Positions 1 to 9,317 of a DNA stretch of 64,000 nt are shown piece by piece. The notes under the pieces are model-generated. The model saw nothing but the letters and a program-made list of their open reading frames with translations, searched no databases and was not told the DNA's origin. Source of the stretch: Mycobacterium sp. URHB0044 (lineage in GTDB: Bacteria > Actinomycetota > Actinomycetes > Mycobacteriales > Mycobacteriaceae); the NCBI RefSeq assembly GCF_000620625.1, contig NZ_JIAW01000006.1:1-64000 (forward strand), written 5' to 3'. The first letter of the stretch is position 1, and every line of letters starts with the position of its first letter. A program made the position numbers and the translations under genes.

Positions 1-659
1 CCCATCGACGGCGCAACCGGCTTGAGCCGGGAGAGCTCCGACCACGACATGACACCCGGGTTCAGGTGCGGCAGCAGCCCGGTCTCCTCCAGCACCCGGA
101 TCGACATCGCCCGAACGTAGTCCAGCGTTGAGTCGTACCCCCGCTCGTCGAGCCACTGTCGAGCTTCGTCCCAGCGCTCCTCCGGCCGGTCACCGAGGGT
201 GAAAAGTGCTTCCTTGCAGCCCAACTCGGCACCCCGGCGGGCGACCTCGAGAATCTCGTCGGGCTCCATGTACATGCCCATGCCCGCCGCGCGCAGCTTG
301 CCGGGCACCGTGACGAAGGTGCAGTAATGGCAGGTGTCGCGGCACAGGTGCGTCACCGGGATGAACACCTTGCGCGAATAGCTGATGGGCAGCTTGCCAG
401 TCGGCCCGACCCGGCCCGCCGCCTCCAGACCCGCGTCGCGCACCCGCGCGGCGCTGGCACACAGGTCGGCCAGATCGTCGCCGCGGGCAGTCATCGCGAT
501 GGCGGCTTCATCGACATTGAGCGCCACCCCGTCGCGGGCCCGTCTCAACACCCGCCGCAGCGCCGCGGCACTAGGACCCGCGGCGCTAGGCCCCTGGCTG
601 GGCTTCGGTGGAAACACGGGGCTGGGCAGGTCGGAGCCGCGCTGGGGGTTCAGAGCCAC
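1..659 (-). CDS. fbiC: FbiC, F420 (FO) synthase, N-terminal part, cut by window edge
   Basis: Makes the deazaflavin FO, precursor of coenzyme F420, from a pyrimidine intermediate and tyrosine by radical SAM chemistry. About 219 N-terminal residues are visible, the start of the CofG-like half of a protein usually near 855 residues. The radical SAM cluster motif CRDTCHYC (CX3CX2C) is present, followed by [11 protein letters not shown] and [17 protein letters not shown], which match remembered mycobacterial FbiC closely. I chose the GTG at 657-659 because an AGGGGA-type ribosome site lies just upstream and no other in-frame start fits. It is transcribed away from the secreted-protein gene at 843. 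The 3' end and the CofH half lie outside the window. Confidence 0.95.
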   Translation of the reverse strand, partial: MALNPQRGSDLPSPVFPPKPSQGPSAAGPSAAALRRVLRRARDGVALNVDEAAIAMTARGDDLADLCASAARVRDAGLEAAGRVGPTGKLPISYSRKVFIPVTHLCRDTCHYCTFVTVPGKLRAAGMGMYMEPDEILEVARRGAELGCKEALFTLGDRPEERWDEARQWLDERGYDSTLDYVRAMSIRVLEETGLLPHLNPGVMSWSELSRLKPVAPSM

Positions 660-842
660 TCCCCTGTAACCCCGGAGTCGTCGAGAATCATCCGCATGTC
701 CCCAAATCCGACATCACTGCGCCTCGCATAGGGGTCACAGTAGTCCCAGCGCGGTGGGCCGGGTCGGTGCCATATCGCCACCGATGCCCTGACACGCGCG
801 TAAGTTCCTTGCCATCGGGTCTAGGGCGAGGGAGAGGCCCCC

Positions 843-1961
843 ATGAGCGTTTCATTCCGTTCCCATCTAACCGCCGGGGTGGCCGCAATTGCCGTCTCAG
901 CGACGGTGTTGGCGCCCGTGGTGGTGTCCGTCCCCACTCCCGAGTCGCCCGTGCTGGCGCCGCGCGTCGACCTGGCAGCCTCTGTGAAGCCGCTGGTCAC
1001 CGGGCCGCTGAGCCCGGAAGCCGTCGCCACGGCGCGCGCCGTCATCGAGCGGATCGACCCGGAGGCGCAGCTTCCGCTGCAGACAGCCGCCATCGTTGTG
1101 CCGACGCCGCAGAACCCGGCGTCCGACGCGATCATCGCGGGCTACCAGTTCATTCAGTACTGGGTGGACTACGGCGTCCAGGTGGCCGACTACGTCCTCG
1201 GCTTCATCCCGTACGGGTACCTGATCGGCGACCAGGTCAGCATCGTCTACTTCAACCTGGTCAGGCCGATCTCCGACAGCGTGGTCTATGGGCTCATCGT
1301 TCCCGTGGTCAACGACCCGCTGAACATCTGGTCCTACATCAACGGGGCGGCCATCATCGGCCAGACCACGATCACCGCGCTCATCAACACGGGGATCGCC
1401 GAGTTCAACTACTTCTTCGGCTGGTTGATCCCGCCCCTGCCGCCCCTGCCGCTCGCCGCGACCGAGGCGACGGAGGCGACGACCCTCATGACGCTCAAGA
1501 CCGCCGCCGTTACCGACGAACCCGCGGCCGAACCCGCCGCCGAGGCAGCCACCGTCGACAAGCACGACGCAGGTGCCACCGATGCCGGCGAGACCGTACC
1601 GGCGGAGCCGGCATCGGCCGAGACCCCGAAGGACGAAGTAACCCCGGCCGAACCCGTCGCTGCCGAGCCGGAAACCGAGACAACGACGCCGGAGTCGACC
1701 ACGACGTCGGTGGGTGGCGTAGACGCTCAAGGTGAGGTGCGCGGCGGTGACGAAACCGCCAAGCCCGCCGAAAAGGCGAAGCCCGGTAATGCGAAGGCTG
1801 ACGAGAATGGCCAGGAGAAGGTGAAGCCCGCAGCGAAGTCCGCCGAATCAGGCACCGACGGGACGAGCACGGATACCGACGCTGGCAAGGACACGACGAA
1901 GGACACCGGCAAGGACAGCACCAAGAAGACCGGCACGGAAGCCGGAAGCGCCAAGGACTAA
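843..1961 (+). CDS. Secreted or surface mycobacterial protein of unknown function
   Basis: 372 residues. The N-terminus is a signal-like segment (about residues 8-30, AGVAAIAVSATVLAPVVV). Residues about 95-205 form a conserved-looking hydrophobic, aromatic block (FIQYWVDYGVQVADYVLG, then PLNIWSYINGAAIIGQ), ending in a Pro-rich stretch. The remaining roughly 170 residues are low complexity, rich in Ala, Glu, Thr, Lys and Asp, and probably disordered. A GGAGAGG ribosome site precedes the ATG. It occupies the position that PE12 holds beside fbiC in M. tuberculosis, but I see no PE motif. The hydrophobic block resembles segments of mycobacterial proteins annotated only as hypothetical. It converges with the next gene; their stop codons overlap. 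Confidence 0.8.
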   Translation: MSVSFRSHLTAGVAAIAVSATVLAPVVVSVPTPESPVLAPRVDLAASVKPLVTGPLSPEAVATARAVIERIDPEAQLPLQTAAIVVPTPQNPASDAIIAGYQFIQYWVDYGVQVADYVLGFIPYGYLIGDQVSIVYFNLVRPISDSVVYGLIVPVVNDPLNIWSYINGAAIIGQTTITALINTGIAEFNYFFGWLIPPLPPLPLAATEATEATTLMTLKTAAVTDEPAAEPAAEAATVDKHDAGATDAGETVPAEPASAETPKDEVTPAEPVAAEPETETTTPESTTTSVGGVDAQGEVRGGDETAKPAEKAKPGNAKADENGQEKVKPAAKSAESGTDGTSTDTDAGKDTTKDTGKDSTKKTGTEAGSAKD

Positions 1962-2386
1962 ACCCGCGGGTGCAGATGGCGCCACAGCAGGTACACCGGT
2001 GGCGCCGCACCCACGGCGACGAAGATCAGCGGCGCGAACTGCATCACCCCCGCACCGCCGAACACGATGTCTCCGCCAGGGCCGCCGAGCGTCAACGCGC
2101 CCACCGTCAGCAACCAGGTCCACACCGGTAGCGCAGCCACTCGGGGCGCCGAGGTCCACTGCAGCGCCGCCCACACCAGTGCGGCGTTGACCAGACCACT
2201 GATCAGGGCGCTGATCGGAAGGGGAACGGGACCGACGTAGAGCGGCAACAGCAGAGCACCCGCCACCGCCGACAAGACACCGTCGAACGCGAGAACCGCC
2301 AGGATGACGCTGCGCTTCCAGTCGGGAGCGCTGCTGGTCAGGTCGGGATGCTGTCGAGGAGCGAAACGAGCGAACCGACGACCCAC
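1958..2386 (-). CDS. Small integral membrane protein, Rv1171-like
   Basis: 142 residues if started at the GTG at 2384-2386. Four hydrophobic segments are visible (around residues 27-48, 54-74, 82-103 and 112-135), so it is probably a four-helix membrane protein. The function is unknown. It lies just downstream of mshB on the same strand, as Rv1171 does next to Rv1170 in M. tuberculosis. The start is doubtful: the annotated GTG lies 49 bases inside the small reading frame 2338-2451, and the first 20 residues are Arg-rich and unconvincing. A CTG overlapping the stop of that small frame would give a shorter protein starting LTSSAPDWKRS. Confidence 0.75.
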   Translation of the reverse strand: MGRRFARFAPRQHPDLTSSAPDWKRSVILAVLAFDGVLSAVAGALLLPLYVGPVPLPISALISGLVNAALVWAALQWTSAPRVAALPVWTWLLTVGALTLGGPGGDIVFGGAGVMQFAPLIFVAVGAAPPVYLLWRHLHPRV

Positions 2387-2451
2387 TGGTAGCTGTCCAC
2401 GCGGTCCTGCCAGTGCTGCAGGTTGGGATCCAGGTCCGGGTCCATCGCCAT
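2338..2451 (-). CDS. Possible 35-37 residue protein between mshB and the Rv1171-like gene
   Basis: A short frame starting ATGGCGATGGACCCG. The second ATG (2443-2445) has GAAGGGA six bases upstream, a good ribosome site. The product is acidic at its start (MDPDLDPNLQHW) and then aromatic and hydrophobic (SYQWVVGSLVSLLDSI), like a small amphipathic or membrane-associated peptide. It ends inside the downstream membrane protein gene, which suggests translational coupling. I do not recognise a family. Residue composition and the ribosome site favour a real gene, but 35 residues is too short to be certain. Confidence 0.45.
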   Translation of the reverse strand: MAMDPDLDPNLQHWQDRVDSYQWVVGSLVSLLDSIPT

Positions 2452-2501
2452 CCCTTCGTCGCGCCGCCGGTAGAGGAGGAGCTTACCGCGTCCCGTTGCC
2501 G

Positions 2502-3383
2502 CTATCCCAGGTTCAGTCCGGCAAGCAGGTCGGTCTCCCAGCCGTCACCGTTGCGTTCGCCTGCCGTTCCGTGCACCAGGACGTAATGCTCGGTCGGCCA
2601 AATGGGCAAGGCGAAGCCGTTCGACAGCGCGCATGCCCGTCCTTGCGCGTCCACCATGACCTGCGTCGCGTGCGCCCGAAGCGCCGCCACCTTGGCGTCC
2701 CGACTCTCGGGCGCGTCGACGACGGCGTCGATCTTGTCGTCCTCGAATCCGAACGGAAACTCCCCCGGCGACAACACCGTCCACTCCTCGGGAAGGGCGA
2801 CGTCGGCCAGCTCTCGGAGGCCTGCGTCTATGGCGCTGCTCGCGATGACCGTCCAGTAGAACTTCGGCACCGACCACGGTTCGCCAGTATGGTCCGACCC
2901 AGCCGCTGCCGCGACCGCGGCGGCGGTCACCTCGTGGGCGCGGATGTGGTCCGGATGTCCGTAGCCGCCGTTCGGGTCGTAGGTGACGACGACGTGCGGA
3001 CGCAGGTCCCGGATGATCGCGACCAGCGCGGCGACGGGCTCGGCGGGATCCGCATCCACGAACCGATGCCCACCACGCGGCGGCGTGTCCGCCATCCCCG
3101 AGTCGCGCCACCGCCCCGCACCGCCGAGGAACGTCGGCCCGTCCGCCCCCAAAGCGGTTAAGGCGGAGGTCAATTCGCCGATCCGGTACCCGCCGAGCTG
3201 ATCTCCGGCGTCGGCAGCGAGCAGGGCCCACCGGTCGCCGATCACCTCACCCTCCTCACCGAGCGTGCATGTCACGACGCGTACGTCGGCGCCGCGCGAG
3301 GCGTAGTGCGCGATCGTGGCGCCGGTCGTCAGTGTTTCGTCGTCGGGGTGGGCGTGAACGAACAGAAGGCGAGGAACATCCAT
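2502..3383 (-). CDS. mshB: MshB, GlcNAc-inositol deacetylase of mycothiol synthesis
   Basis: Zinc enzyme that removes the acetyl group from GlcNAc-Ins, the second committed step of mycothiol synthesis. The N-terminal FVHAHPDDE carries the zinc His and Asp and the catalytic Asp, and GGYGHPDHI carries the second zinc His. Further blocks [17 protein letters not shown] and [13 protein letters not shown] agree with M. tuberculosis MshB. The length (293 residues) is normal. I prefer the ATG at 3381-3383; a GTG two codons upstream is also possible, and neither has a clear ribosome site. It is divergent from the ClC gene, with about 22 bases between starts, so both probably share one compact promoter region. 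Confidence 0.96.
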   Translation of the reverse strand: MDVPRLLFVHAHPDDETLTTGATIAHYASRGADVRVVTCTLGEEGEVIGDRWALLAADAGDQLGGYRIGELTSALTALGADGPTFLGGAGRWRDSGMADTPPRGGHRFVDADPAEPVAALVAIIRDLRPHVVVTYDPNGGYGHPDHIRAHEVTAAAVAAAAGSDHTGEPWSVPKFYWTVIASSAIDAGLRELADVALPEEWTVLSPGEFPFGFEDDKIDAVVDAPESRDAKVAALRAHATQVMVDAQGRACALSNGFALPIWPTEHYVLVHGTAGERNGDGWETDLLAGLNLG

Positions 3384-3405
3384 TGGCACAAGATAGATTC
3401 AGCCC

Positions 3406-4659
3406 GTGGCGCGGCGCACTCTGGAGTACGCATGCGCCGTTTTGATCATCGGACTGCTCGCCGGAATCGCGGGCGCGGCCACCACCCTCCTGTTGCACGC
3501 GATCGAACATCTGACCTACCACTACGACTTCGGCACGCTGCTGACGGGCGTCGGCGATAGCAGCCCGGTGCGGCGCGCCGTCGGCCCGATGCTCGGCGGC
3601 GCGCTGGCCGGGTTCGGCTGGTGGCTGCTGCGGCAGCGGGGCGACGTGCCGGGGCTGACGGCCACGATCGCCGAGCACCGTCCGATCCCGCGCTTGAAGA
3701 TGTCGATCGACGCCGGACTGCAGGTGCTGCTCGTCGGCTCCGGCGCATCGCTGGGACGCGAGGGCGCACCACGACAACTCGCGGCGGCGTCCGGTGACCT
3801 CGGTACGTCCCGGCTGTCACTGACCATGCGTGACCGGGAGATCCTGTTGGCGTGCGCCGCCGGAGCCGGTCTTGGGGCGGTGTACAGCGTGCCGCTCGGT
3901 GGGGCGTTGTTCGCCGCGCGGATTCTGCTGCACACCTGGCATCCGCGGGCCGTGGGCACGGCGTTGATCACGTCGAGCCTCGCCGTCGCGGTGGCCGCCC
4001 CCGTCACGCACCTCGTGCATCCGCTGACGTGGCCCGATCAGCGGCTGTCGTATCTGTTCGTGTTCCTGGCGCTCGCGATCGCCCCGCTGGCCGTGGCGGT
4101 AGGCCTGGTGTTCGACAAGGTGATGTCGCTGGCCCGACCGAAGCCGCAGATCCGGTCGTGGGCGCTGATTCCCGCGATCGCCGCCGCCGGGTTGGCCACC
4201 GGCATCTGCTCGATCTGGTGGCCGGAACTTCCGGGGAATGGCCGCAGCATTCTCACGGTCAGCGTGAACGCCGGCCTGACGCTGGGCGGCGCCGCGATCA
4301 TCTTGGTCCTCAAGCCTCTGCTGACCGCGTTGTTCCTCCGTGCGGGCGCGGTCGGCGGGATGATCACGCCCGCCATGGCGACCGGCGCGGCCGCGGGATC
4401 GGTTGCGGCGCTTGCCCTCAACCACGTGGCCGGCACCGATCTGAACGTGCCGGCGGTGTCGTTGACGTGTGCGGCGGGGGTGCTGGCAATCACGCAGCGG
4501 GCGCCGGCGTTCGCCGCGTTGTTCGTCTGGGAACTCGCGCGGCCGCCCTACTGGTTGTTGATCGTGTTCGTCGTCGCCGCGTTCACCGCACATGGCATCA
4601 GGGTGTTGCGCGATCGACGCGCGGCCCAGCAGGCGATGTCGGCTACTGCGCGAGCTTGA
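3406..4659 (+). CDS. ClC-family chloride channel or Cl-/H+ antiporter
   Basis: 417 residues with about ten hydrophobic segments, the size of a bacterial ClC core without CBS domains. The signature [14 protein letters not shown] combines the anion-filter region with the gating glutamate (Glu of GREG); [14 protein letters not shown] matches the third filter segment. The fourth position of the usual GREGP is Ala followed by Pro, a mild departure. It starts with GTG at 3406 facing mshB and its last 17 bases overlap the end of lpqW on the other strand. M. tuberculosis has unrelated genes at this spot (from memory), so the gene is an accessory insertion into conserved order. The choice of channel or antiporter cannot be settled here. 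Confidence 0.9.
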   Translation: MARRTLEYACAVLIIGLLAGIAGAATTLLLHAIEHLTYHYDFGTLLTGVGDSSPVRRAVGPMLGGALAGFGWWLLRQRGDVPGLTATIAEHRPIPRLKMSIDAGLQVLLVGSGASLGREGAPRQLAAASGDLGTSRLSLTMRDREILLACAAGAGLGAVYSVPLGGALFAARILLHTWHPRAVGTALITSSLAVAVAAPVTHLVHPLTWPDQRLSYLFVFLALAIAPLAVAVGLVFDKVMSLARPKPQIRSWALIPAIAAAGLATGICSIWWPELPGNGRSILTVSVNAGLTLGGAAIILVLKPLLTALFLRAGAVGGMITPAMATGAAAGSVAALALNHVAGTDLNVPAVSLTCAAGVLAITQRAPAFAALFVWELARPPYWLLIVFVVAAFTAHGIRVLRDRRAAQQAMSATARA

Positions 4660-6553
4660 CCCAATTGCCCGCGTCGCCGACGATCCCGACCGGCACGGCA
4701 CCCGTCAGGCTGACGTTCTGCACGCTCGGGCCGGACGCCACGATCGTGGTGTCCTGCAGGATCGGCAGCACCGTCGACATGTTCCACAACCGCGGTTCGA
4801 CCGCGTTGAGCACCTCGCCGATGTTCTCGGAGCCCAACAGTGCGGCGTCGATCTTCGGTTGGATGCTGCGGTCGCAGATTCCGGTCAGGTTGCTCGGTGC
4901 CTGGACCAGCTGGCCGGACTCCGGCTCGGGGCTCGGACTGGTCACGGTGCTCGGGGGTGCCGGCGGTGGCCGCGTCGGGGTGGGCTGCGGCGACGTCGTC
5001 CTGGAGGTAGTCGTGGAGGTCGTCGTGGACGTCGTCGGCGTCGGCGTGCCCTGACCGGTCGTCGTGGGAACGGCGGTGGCCTCCAATGCCGGGCAGCCGT
5101 ACCGGGACGCCAGCACGGTGGCGAGATCCCCACCGGCCTGGTGCCAGCCGATGATCGCGTCGTACCGGTTCTGATCCAGCGCTTCCCCGTACAGCGCGGG
5201 CGGGTCGAGCGGCAGGACCGACGCCGAGATGCCGACGCTGCGCAGTTGGTCGGCCGCCGTGTTGGCCACCGCGACCGACGTCTGATCGTTCGCGGCGACA
5301 CCGAGGACCAGCGTGAGCGGCTGGCCGTCCTTGGTGATGCGGCCGCGGTTGTTGTCCGGTGCCGGGGTGCCCGGCGTCGACGGCGGCGGCGTCTCCACGG
5401 GCTGAACCTGGTAGCCGGCCCCGGCGAGCAGCGCCAGCGCATCCTCCTTGGCCATCGCGGGCGGGGCCGTCGGCGTGTAACCCGGATCGGATGGGGAGCG
5501 GACCTGCGCCTGCGCCAGTGTCACGGTGTTGTCGCTGCCCGCGCCGACGGATGCCAGCAGGTCGACGTCGAGCAGACCCAGAATCGCCTTGCGCACTTGG
5601 GAATCCGCGAGCGCCGGCTGCTGCGCCCGCAACGTCAGCTGCATCACGCGCGGCGTCACGATGCGAGCGGTGCGTACGTCGGGGATCGCGCTCAACTGCG
5701 CGAAGGCGGCCTGACCGCCGTGCACCTGGGCCACCTGGGTGTCGCCGTTGCGGATCGAGTCCGCGAGCGCTGCCGGCGCACCACCGCGCCGGAACAACAC
5801 GAGGTCCGGCTTGGCCGGGACTCCCCAGTAACGGTCGTTGCGGGCCAACAGGATCTCATCGCGTTGCGGGTCGATGCTCTCCACCCGGAATTGCCCGCCC
5901 GTGACTGGCAACGCCCGCACCAGACCGGCGGCGAATCCACCGGGCACGTCCTTGACGATGTGTGCGGGCAGGATGTCGTTGAACAGTTCGCGCCACGCGG
6001 GGTACGGCTGCGAGAACGTCACGACCGCCGTCTTGCCGCCCTCGACGGACTGCACGCCGGTGATCAGGTCGTAGCCCGCGGGGTCGACGACGCCTGGCTC
6101 GCCGACCATCTGCCGCCAGAGGTACCAGTAGTCGTCGGCGGCGATCGGGGCGTTGTCGGTCCACTGCGCCTCGGGCCGGATCTTGTAGGTGACCGTGAAC
6201 GGCTCCTGGCTGGTCACCTCCGCCGACACCAGCAGCGTCGTGTCGAGTTCCCACCGGGAGCCCGTCGGCGACGCCGGATCGGGAACCGGCCGGAACGAGC
6301 TGGGCAGCACCAGCGACGAGATTGCGGCGTTCACCGGCGACTGATCGGACAGCAGATGCGAGTTGAACCCGGGGCCGATCGAGTCGATCGCCACGATGAT
6401 CTGCGTGGCCTTCGTCGGCGGCGGTGGCGTGCTCTCCGAAGTCTCGGTGCTCTGCGGCGCAGGCGGCGGGCTGACGGTGCACGCGGTCAGCAGCAGCAGA
6501 GCTGCGGTCAACGAGCCGACGACGCGGGCTGGGCGTCGTGAGGTCGTCGGCAC
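4643..6553 (-). CDS. lpqW: LpqW, lipoprotein regulating PIM/LM/LAM synthesis
   Basis: 636-residue lipoprotein. The signal peptide ends in the lipobox LLTAC, placing the acylated Cys at residue 25. The body is an extracytoplasmic solute-binding family 5 fold, recognisable from [19 protein letters not shown] and the long downstream domain. Mycobacterial LpqW channels intermediates between polar PIMs and lipomannan/lipoarabinomannan and acts together with the mannosyltransferase PimE, which is also encoded here. A Thr/Pro/Ser-rich insertion (about residues 520-570) interrupts the C-terminal part and looks like a flexible linker. It starts with GTG, and typA lies 42 bases upstream in the same direction. 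Confidence 0.93.
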   Translation of the reverse strand: MPTTSRRPARVVGSLTAALLLLTACTVSPPPAPQSTETSESTPPPPTKATQIIVAIDSIGPGFNSHLLSDQSPVNAAISSLVLPSSFRPVPDPASPTGSRWELDTTLLVSAEVTSQEPFTVTYKIRPEAQWTDNAPIAADDYWYLWRQMVGEPGVVDPAGYDLITGVQSVEGGKTAVVTFSQPYPAWRELFNDILPAHIVKDVPGGFAAGLVRALPVTGGQFRVESIDPQRDEILLARNDRYWGVPAKPDLVLFRRGGAPAALADSIRNGDTQVAQVHGGQAAFAQLSAIPDVRTARIVTPRVMQLTLRAQQPALADSQVRKAILGLLDVDLLASVGAGSDNTVTLAQAQVRSPSDPGYTPTAPPAMAKEDALALLAGAGYQVQPVETPPPSTPGTPAPDNNRGRITKDGQPLTLVLGVAANDQTSVAVANTAADQLRSVGISASVLPLDPPALYGEALDQNRYDAIIGWHQAGGDLATVLASRYGCPALEATAVPTTTGQGTPTPTTSTTTSTTTSRTTSPQPTPTRPPPAPPSTVTSPSPEPESGQLVQAPSNLTGICDRSIQPKIDAALLGSENIGEVLNAVEPRLWNMSTVLPILQDTTIVASGPSVQNVSLTGAVPVGIVGDAGNWVKLAQ

Positions 6554-6595
6554 GCCGTTCAGGTTATCGGCCTGCGCTCAGACACTCGTCGCGCC

Positions 6596-8497
6596 TCAGT
6601 TGCGTGCCTTGGCCCGAGCCTTGGCGCGGGCCCGCAGGCTCGCCACCAACTCGACCTTGCGGACGCGCACGATCTCCGGCGTGACCTCGACGCATTCGTC
6701 CTCCGCGCAGAACTCCATGGCCAGTTCGAGGCCGAGTTCCATTGGTCGGGCGAGCGTCTCGAAGACGTCGGCGGTCGAGGACCGCATGTTGGTCAGCTTC
6801 TTCTCGCGGGTGACGTTGACGTCGAGGTCCTCGGCGCGCGGGTTGATCCCCACCACCTGACCCTCGTAGGTGTCATCACCCGGCTCGACGAAGAACTGGC
6901 CACGATCCGACAGCTGGGTCATCGCGAACGGCGTCACCTTGCCGGTTCGGTCGGACACCAGCGACCCGGTATGGCGCGCGCGGATCTCGCCCGCCCACGG
7001 CCGGTACCCGTCGAACACGGCGTTGGCGATGCCGGTGCCACGCGTCAAGGTGAGGAAGTCGGTGCGGAAGCCGATGAGCCCGCGGCTGGGCACGATGAAG
7101 TCCATCCGGACCCAGCCCGCCGCGTGGTTGGCCATCTCCTCCATGCGGCCCTTACGTGCCGCCATCAGCTGCGTGACGGCGCCGACGAACTCCTCGGGGC
7201 AGTCGATGGTCATGGCCTCGAACGGCTCGTGCAGCTTGCCGTCGATGGTCCTGGTGACCACTTGTGGCTTGCCGACGGTCAGCTCGAAGCCTTCGCGACG
7301 CATCTGCTCGACGAGAATGGCCAGCGCCAGCTCACCGCGGCCCTGCACCTCCCAGGCGTCGGGGCGATCGATGTCGACGACCTTGATCGACACGTTGCCG
7401 ACCAGTTCGCTGTCCAACCGGGACTTGACCATGCGTGCCGTCAGCTTGTGTCCGGAAACCTTGCCGGCTAGCGGCGAGGTGTTGGTGCCGATGGTCACCG
7501 AGATGGCGGGCTCGTCGACCGTGATGCGGGGCAGCGCGTGCGCGTGATCCGGATCGGCCAGCGTGTCGCCGATCATGATCTCGGGCATGCCCGCGACGGC
7601 GACGATGTCGCCTGCGATCGCCTCGTCGGTGGGCCGGCGGTCGACGCCCTCGGTGGCGAGCAGTTCGGTGATCTTGGCGGTCGTGATGACGGGATGGCCG
7701 TCCACCTCGCGCATCCACGCGACCTGCTGGCCCTTGCGCATGCGGCCCTTGTAGATGCGGACCAGCGCAAGGCGGCCGAGGAACGCCGACGCGTCGAGGT
7801 TGGTCACCAACGCCTGCAGCGGGGCCTCGGGGTCGCCCTGCGGCGGCGGGATGTGCTCGAGCAGGACGTCGAACAGCACGTCGAGGTTCTCGCCGTCCGG
7901 GTTCTCGCCGTTGGCGGGCTCGGTGGTGCTGGCGATGCCTGCGCGGCCGGAGGCGTACAGGACCGGCAGTCCGAGCGCCTCCTCGGCGGCCTTCTGGGCT
8001 TCGTCATCGAGGTCCGATGCGACGTCGAGCAGCAGGTCGTGGCTTTCGGAGACGACCTCGGCGATGCGGGCGTCGGGGCGGTCGGTCTTGTTGACCACCA
8101 GGATCACCGGGAGGTGCGCGGAAAGCGCCTTGCGCAGGACGAACCGCGTCTGAGGCAGAGGCCCCTCGGAGGCGTCGACGAGCAGCAGGACGCCGTCGAC
8201 CATGGACAGGCCGCGCTCGACCTCTCCGCCGAAGTCCGCGTGCCCTGGGGTGTCGATGACGTTGATCACCGTCATCGAGCCGTCGGGGTGCTGGCGGTGC
8301 ACCGCGGTGTTCTTCGCCAGGATGGTGATGCCCTTTTCCTTCTCCAGGTCACCGGAGTCCATCAGGCGCTCGACGGCGTCGTCGCCGCGATGGCTCAGCG
8401 CCCCCGACTGCCGCAGCATGGCATCGACGAGCGTCGTCTTGCCATGATCGACATGGGCGACGATGGCTACGTTGCGAAATTCAGGGCGAGCATCCAC
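6596..8497 (-). CDS. typA: TypA/BipA, ribosome-associated translational GTPase
   Basis: 633 residues, the usual length. Translation-factor GTPase that binds the ribosome and supports 50S assembly and growth under stress. The G1 loop AHVDHGKTT, the switch motif DTPGHADFGGEVER and the NKTD box are all intact, followed by the EF-G-like domains and the family-specific C-terminal domain (RAEDLDVNVTREKKLTNMRS). The C-terminus is a basic Ala/Arg/Lys tail. It starts with GTG at 8495-8497. In M. tuberculosis the nitrate reductase genes narGHJI sit next to it (from memory); here two small genes and a short non-coding stretch separate it from mutT2. Confidence 0.97.
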   Translation of the reverse strand: MDARPEFRNVAIVAHVDHGKTTLVDAMLRQSGALSHRGDDAVERLMDSGDLEKEKGITILAKNTAVHRQHPDGSMTVINVIDTPGHADFGGEVERGLSMVDGVLLLVDASEGPLPQTRFVLRKALSAHLPVILVVNKTDRPDARIAEVVSESHDLLLDVASDLDDEAQKAAEEALGLPVLYASGRAGIASTTEPANGENPDGENLDVLFDVLLEHIPPPQGDPEAPLQALVTNLDASAFLGRLALVRIYKGRMRKGQQVAWMREVDGHPVITTAKITELLATEGVDRRPTDEAIAGDIVAVAGMPEIMIGDTLADPDHAHALPRITVDEPAISVTIGTNTSPLAGKVSGHKLTARMVKSRLDSELVGNVSIKVVDIDRPDAWEVQGRGELALAILVEQMRREGFELTVGKPQVVTRTIDGKLHEPFEAMTIDCPEEFVGAVTQLMAARKGRMEEMANHAAGWVRMDFIVPSRGLIGFRTDFLTLTRGTGIANAVFDGYRPWAGEIRARHTGSLVSDRTGKVTPFAMTQLSDRGQFFVEPGDDTYEGQVVGINPRAEDLDVNVTREKKLTNMRSSTADVFETLARPMELGLELAMEFCAEDECVEVTPEIVRVRKVELVASLRARAKARAKARN

Positions 8498-8550
8498 TAC
8501 AGGATTGTCGCAGCGCGGGTATGCATTCGCGAAAACGGCGGAAGGGTCAC

Positions 8551-8718
8551 GTGAAGTTCAGCAAGCTCGCGAAGTTCGAACCCAAGAAGAAGTGCTGTCG
8601 CAGCAAACCACGCTGCAAACGCTGCCCAGTGGTGCTGCACAAGGTTCGCAAGGCCGAGCATTCCGGTATCCGCGGAAAGGAGCTCGAGAAGGTGTTCAAG
8701 CGGGCCAGAAAGTCCTGA
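8551..8718 (+). CDS. Small basic Cys-rich conserved protein
   Basis: About 55 residues, very basic, with a tight cysteine cluster KKKCCRSKPRCKRCPVV that could bind zinc or nucleic acid. I prefer the GTG at 8551 because GGAAGG stands 5-6 bases before it. An in-frame ATG at 8521 would add ten residues but has no ribosome site. I recall similar small proteins in other actinobacteria without a function. It is divergent from typA, and its ribosome-like composition (Lys/Arg-rich, short) next to a translational GTPase hints at a ribosome link, which is inference only. Confidence 0.75.
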   Translation: MKFSKLAKFEPKKKCCRSKPRCKRCPVVLHKVRKAEHSGIRGKELEKVFKRARKS

Positions 8719-8776
8719 CGACCTCGCAGAACATCGGCGTACGGTGGATGTGTCCGACGCTGGCTGGAGGATCGAT

Positions 8777-9040
8777 ATGACTGTTTACGAAGTGGGAACC
8801 ATCGCTCTCGTCGTGTTGATAGGAACTGCGGCCACCGCGGCGATCTACCTCGGTCTGCTGAACTGGATCGGTGCGTTCTACGTCGTGCGGTGTGCGGCAT
8901 GTCACCACCTGACGTTCTCGTCGGCCAACGAGTCGCAGGCGTCGTGCGCGCATTGTCGGCACCCGGTCCTGCTGCATCCGATGTACACCGCCCGCCATCC
9001 GCACTCGGTGCGCGTCATCGAGGACCGCCTGCGGTACTAG
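8777..9040 (+). CDS. Membrane-anchored zinc-ribbon protein
   Basis: 87 residues. One N-terminal membrane helix (about residues 5-30, ALVVLIGTAATAAIYLGLL) is followed by a zinc-ribbon-like domain with CAAC and CAHC knuckles and several His. Function unknown; a small membrane-tethered metal or redox protein is plausible. The ATG at 8777 is chosen over an upstream in-frame start at 8744 because CTGGAGG lies six bases before it and the membrane helix then starts at once. It follows the small Cys-rich gene by 58 bases on the same strand. Confidence 0.75.
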   Translation: MTVYEVGTIALVVLIGTAATAAIYLGLLNWIGAFYVVRCAACHHLTFSSANESQASCAHCRHPVLLHPMYTARHPHSVRVIEDRLRY

Positions 9041-9317
9041 CCACTAAGGCGTGGACAGCACGACCAGGACGCGACCCTCGCCCGAGGGCGCCGGGAGGTC
9101 GTGCGGGTCCAAGCCCGAGGCGGGCAAGGCGGCGAACCGGATGAACCTCGGCCACGTAGCTGCTCGCGCACCTGCGCCTCGCCGCCCCCCCCGGGTCGAG
9201 GGGTGGTGAAAATGCCCGCCTGTGAGCGACTTTCGCGGTCGACGCGGTTTCCGCCCGCAAAAAGTCGCGCTGAGGTGGGCGCATCGGATGTCGGTGGTCC
9301 TGGCGACGCGCGTGGAC
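9041..9317. other. Non-coding or decayed stretch between the zinc-ribbon gene and mutT2
   Basis: No intact gene. On the minus strand, from about 9170 to the TAG at 9044-9046, one frame reads like the end of a protein (FIRFAALPASGLDPHD, then GRVLVVLSTP and stop), but it has no start and loses sense upstream, near a run of eight C at 9185-9192. An inverted repeat, GCGACTTT at 9226-9233 and AAAGTCGC at 9261-9268, could form a weak hairpin. The stretch is probably a decayed gene end plus a terminator-like element. Confidence 0.35.

Noticed and set aside
608..1735. Long open frames overlapping real genes in other frames (for example 608-1735, 4592-6541, 13921-15240, 17028-19052, 28264-29529)
   Set aside because: They are Arg-rich, have no family motifs, and overlap genes with clear homology; high GC makes stops rare in these frames.
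1410..1960. Antisense frames in the low-complexity tail of the secreted protein
   Set aside because: They only mirror the repetitive Ala/Glu/Thr codons on the other strand.
9185..9192. Run of eight C as a phase-variable tract
   Set aside because: It is not within an intact gene or promoter, so a switching role cannot be supported.
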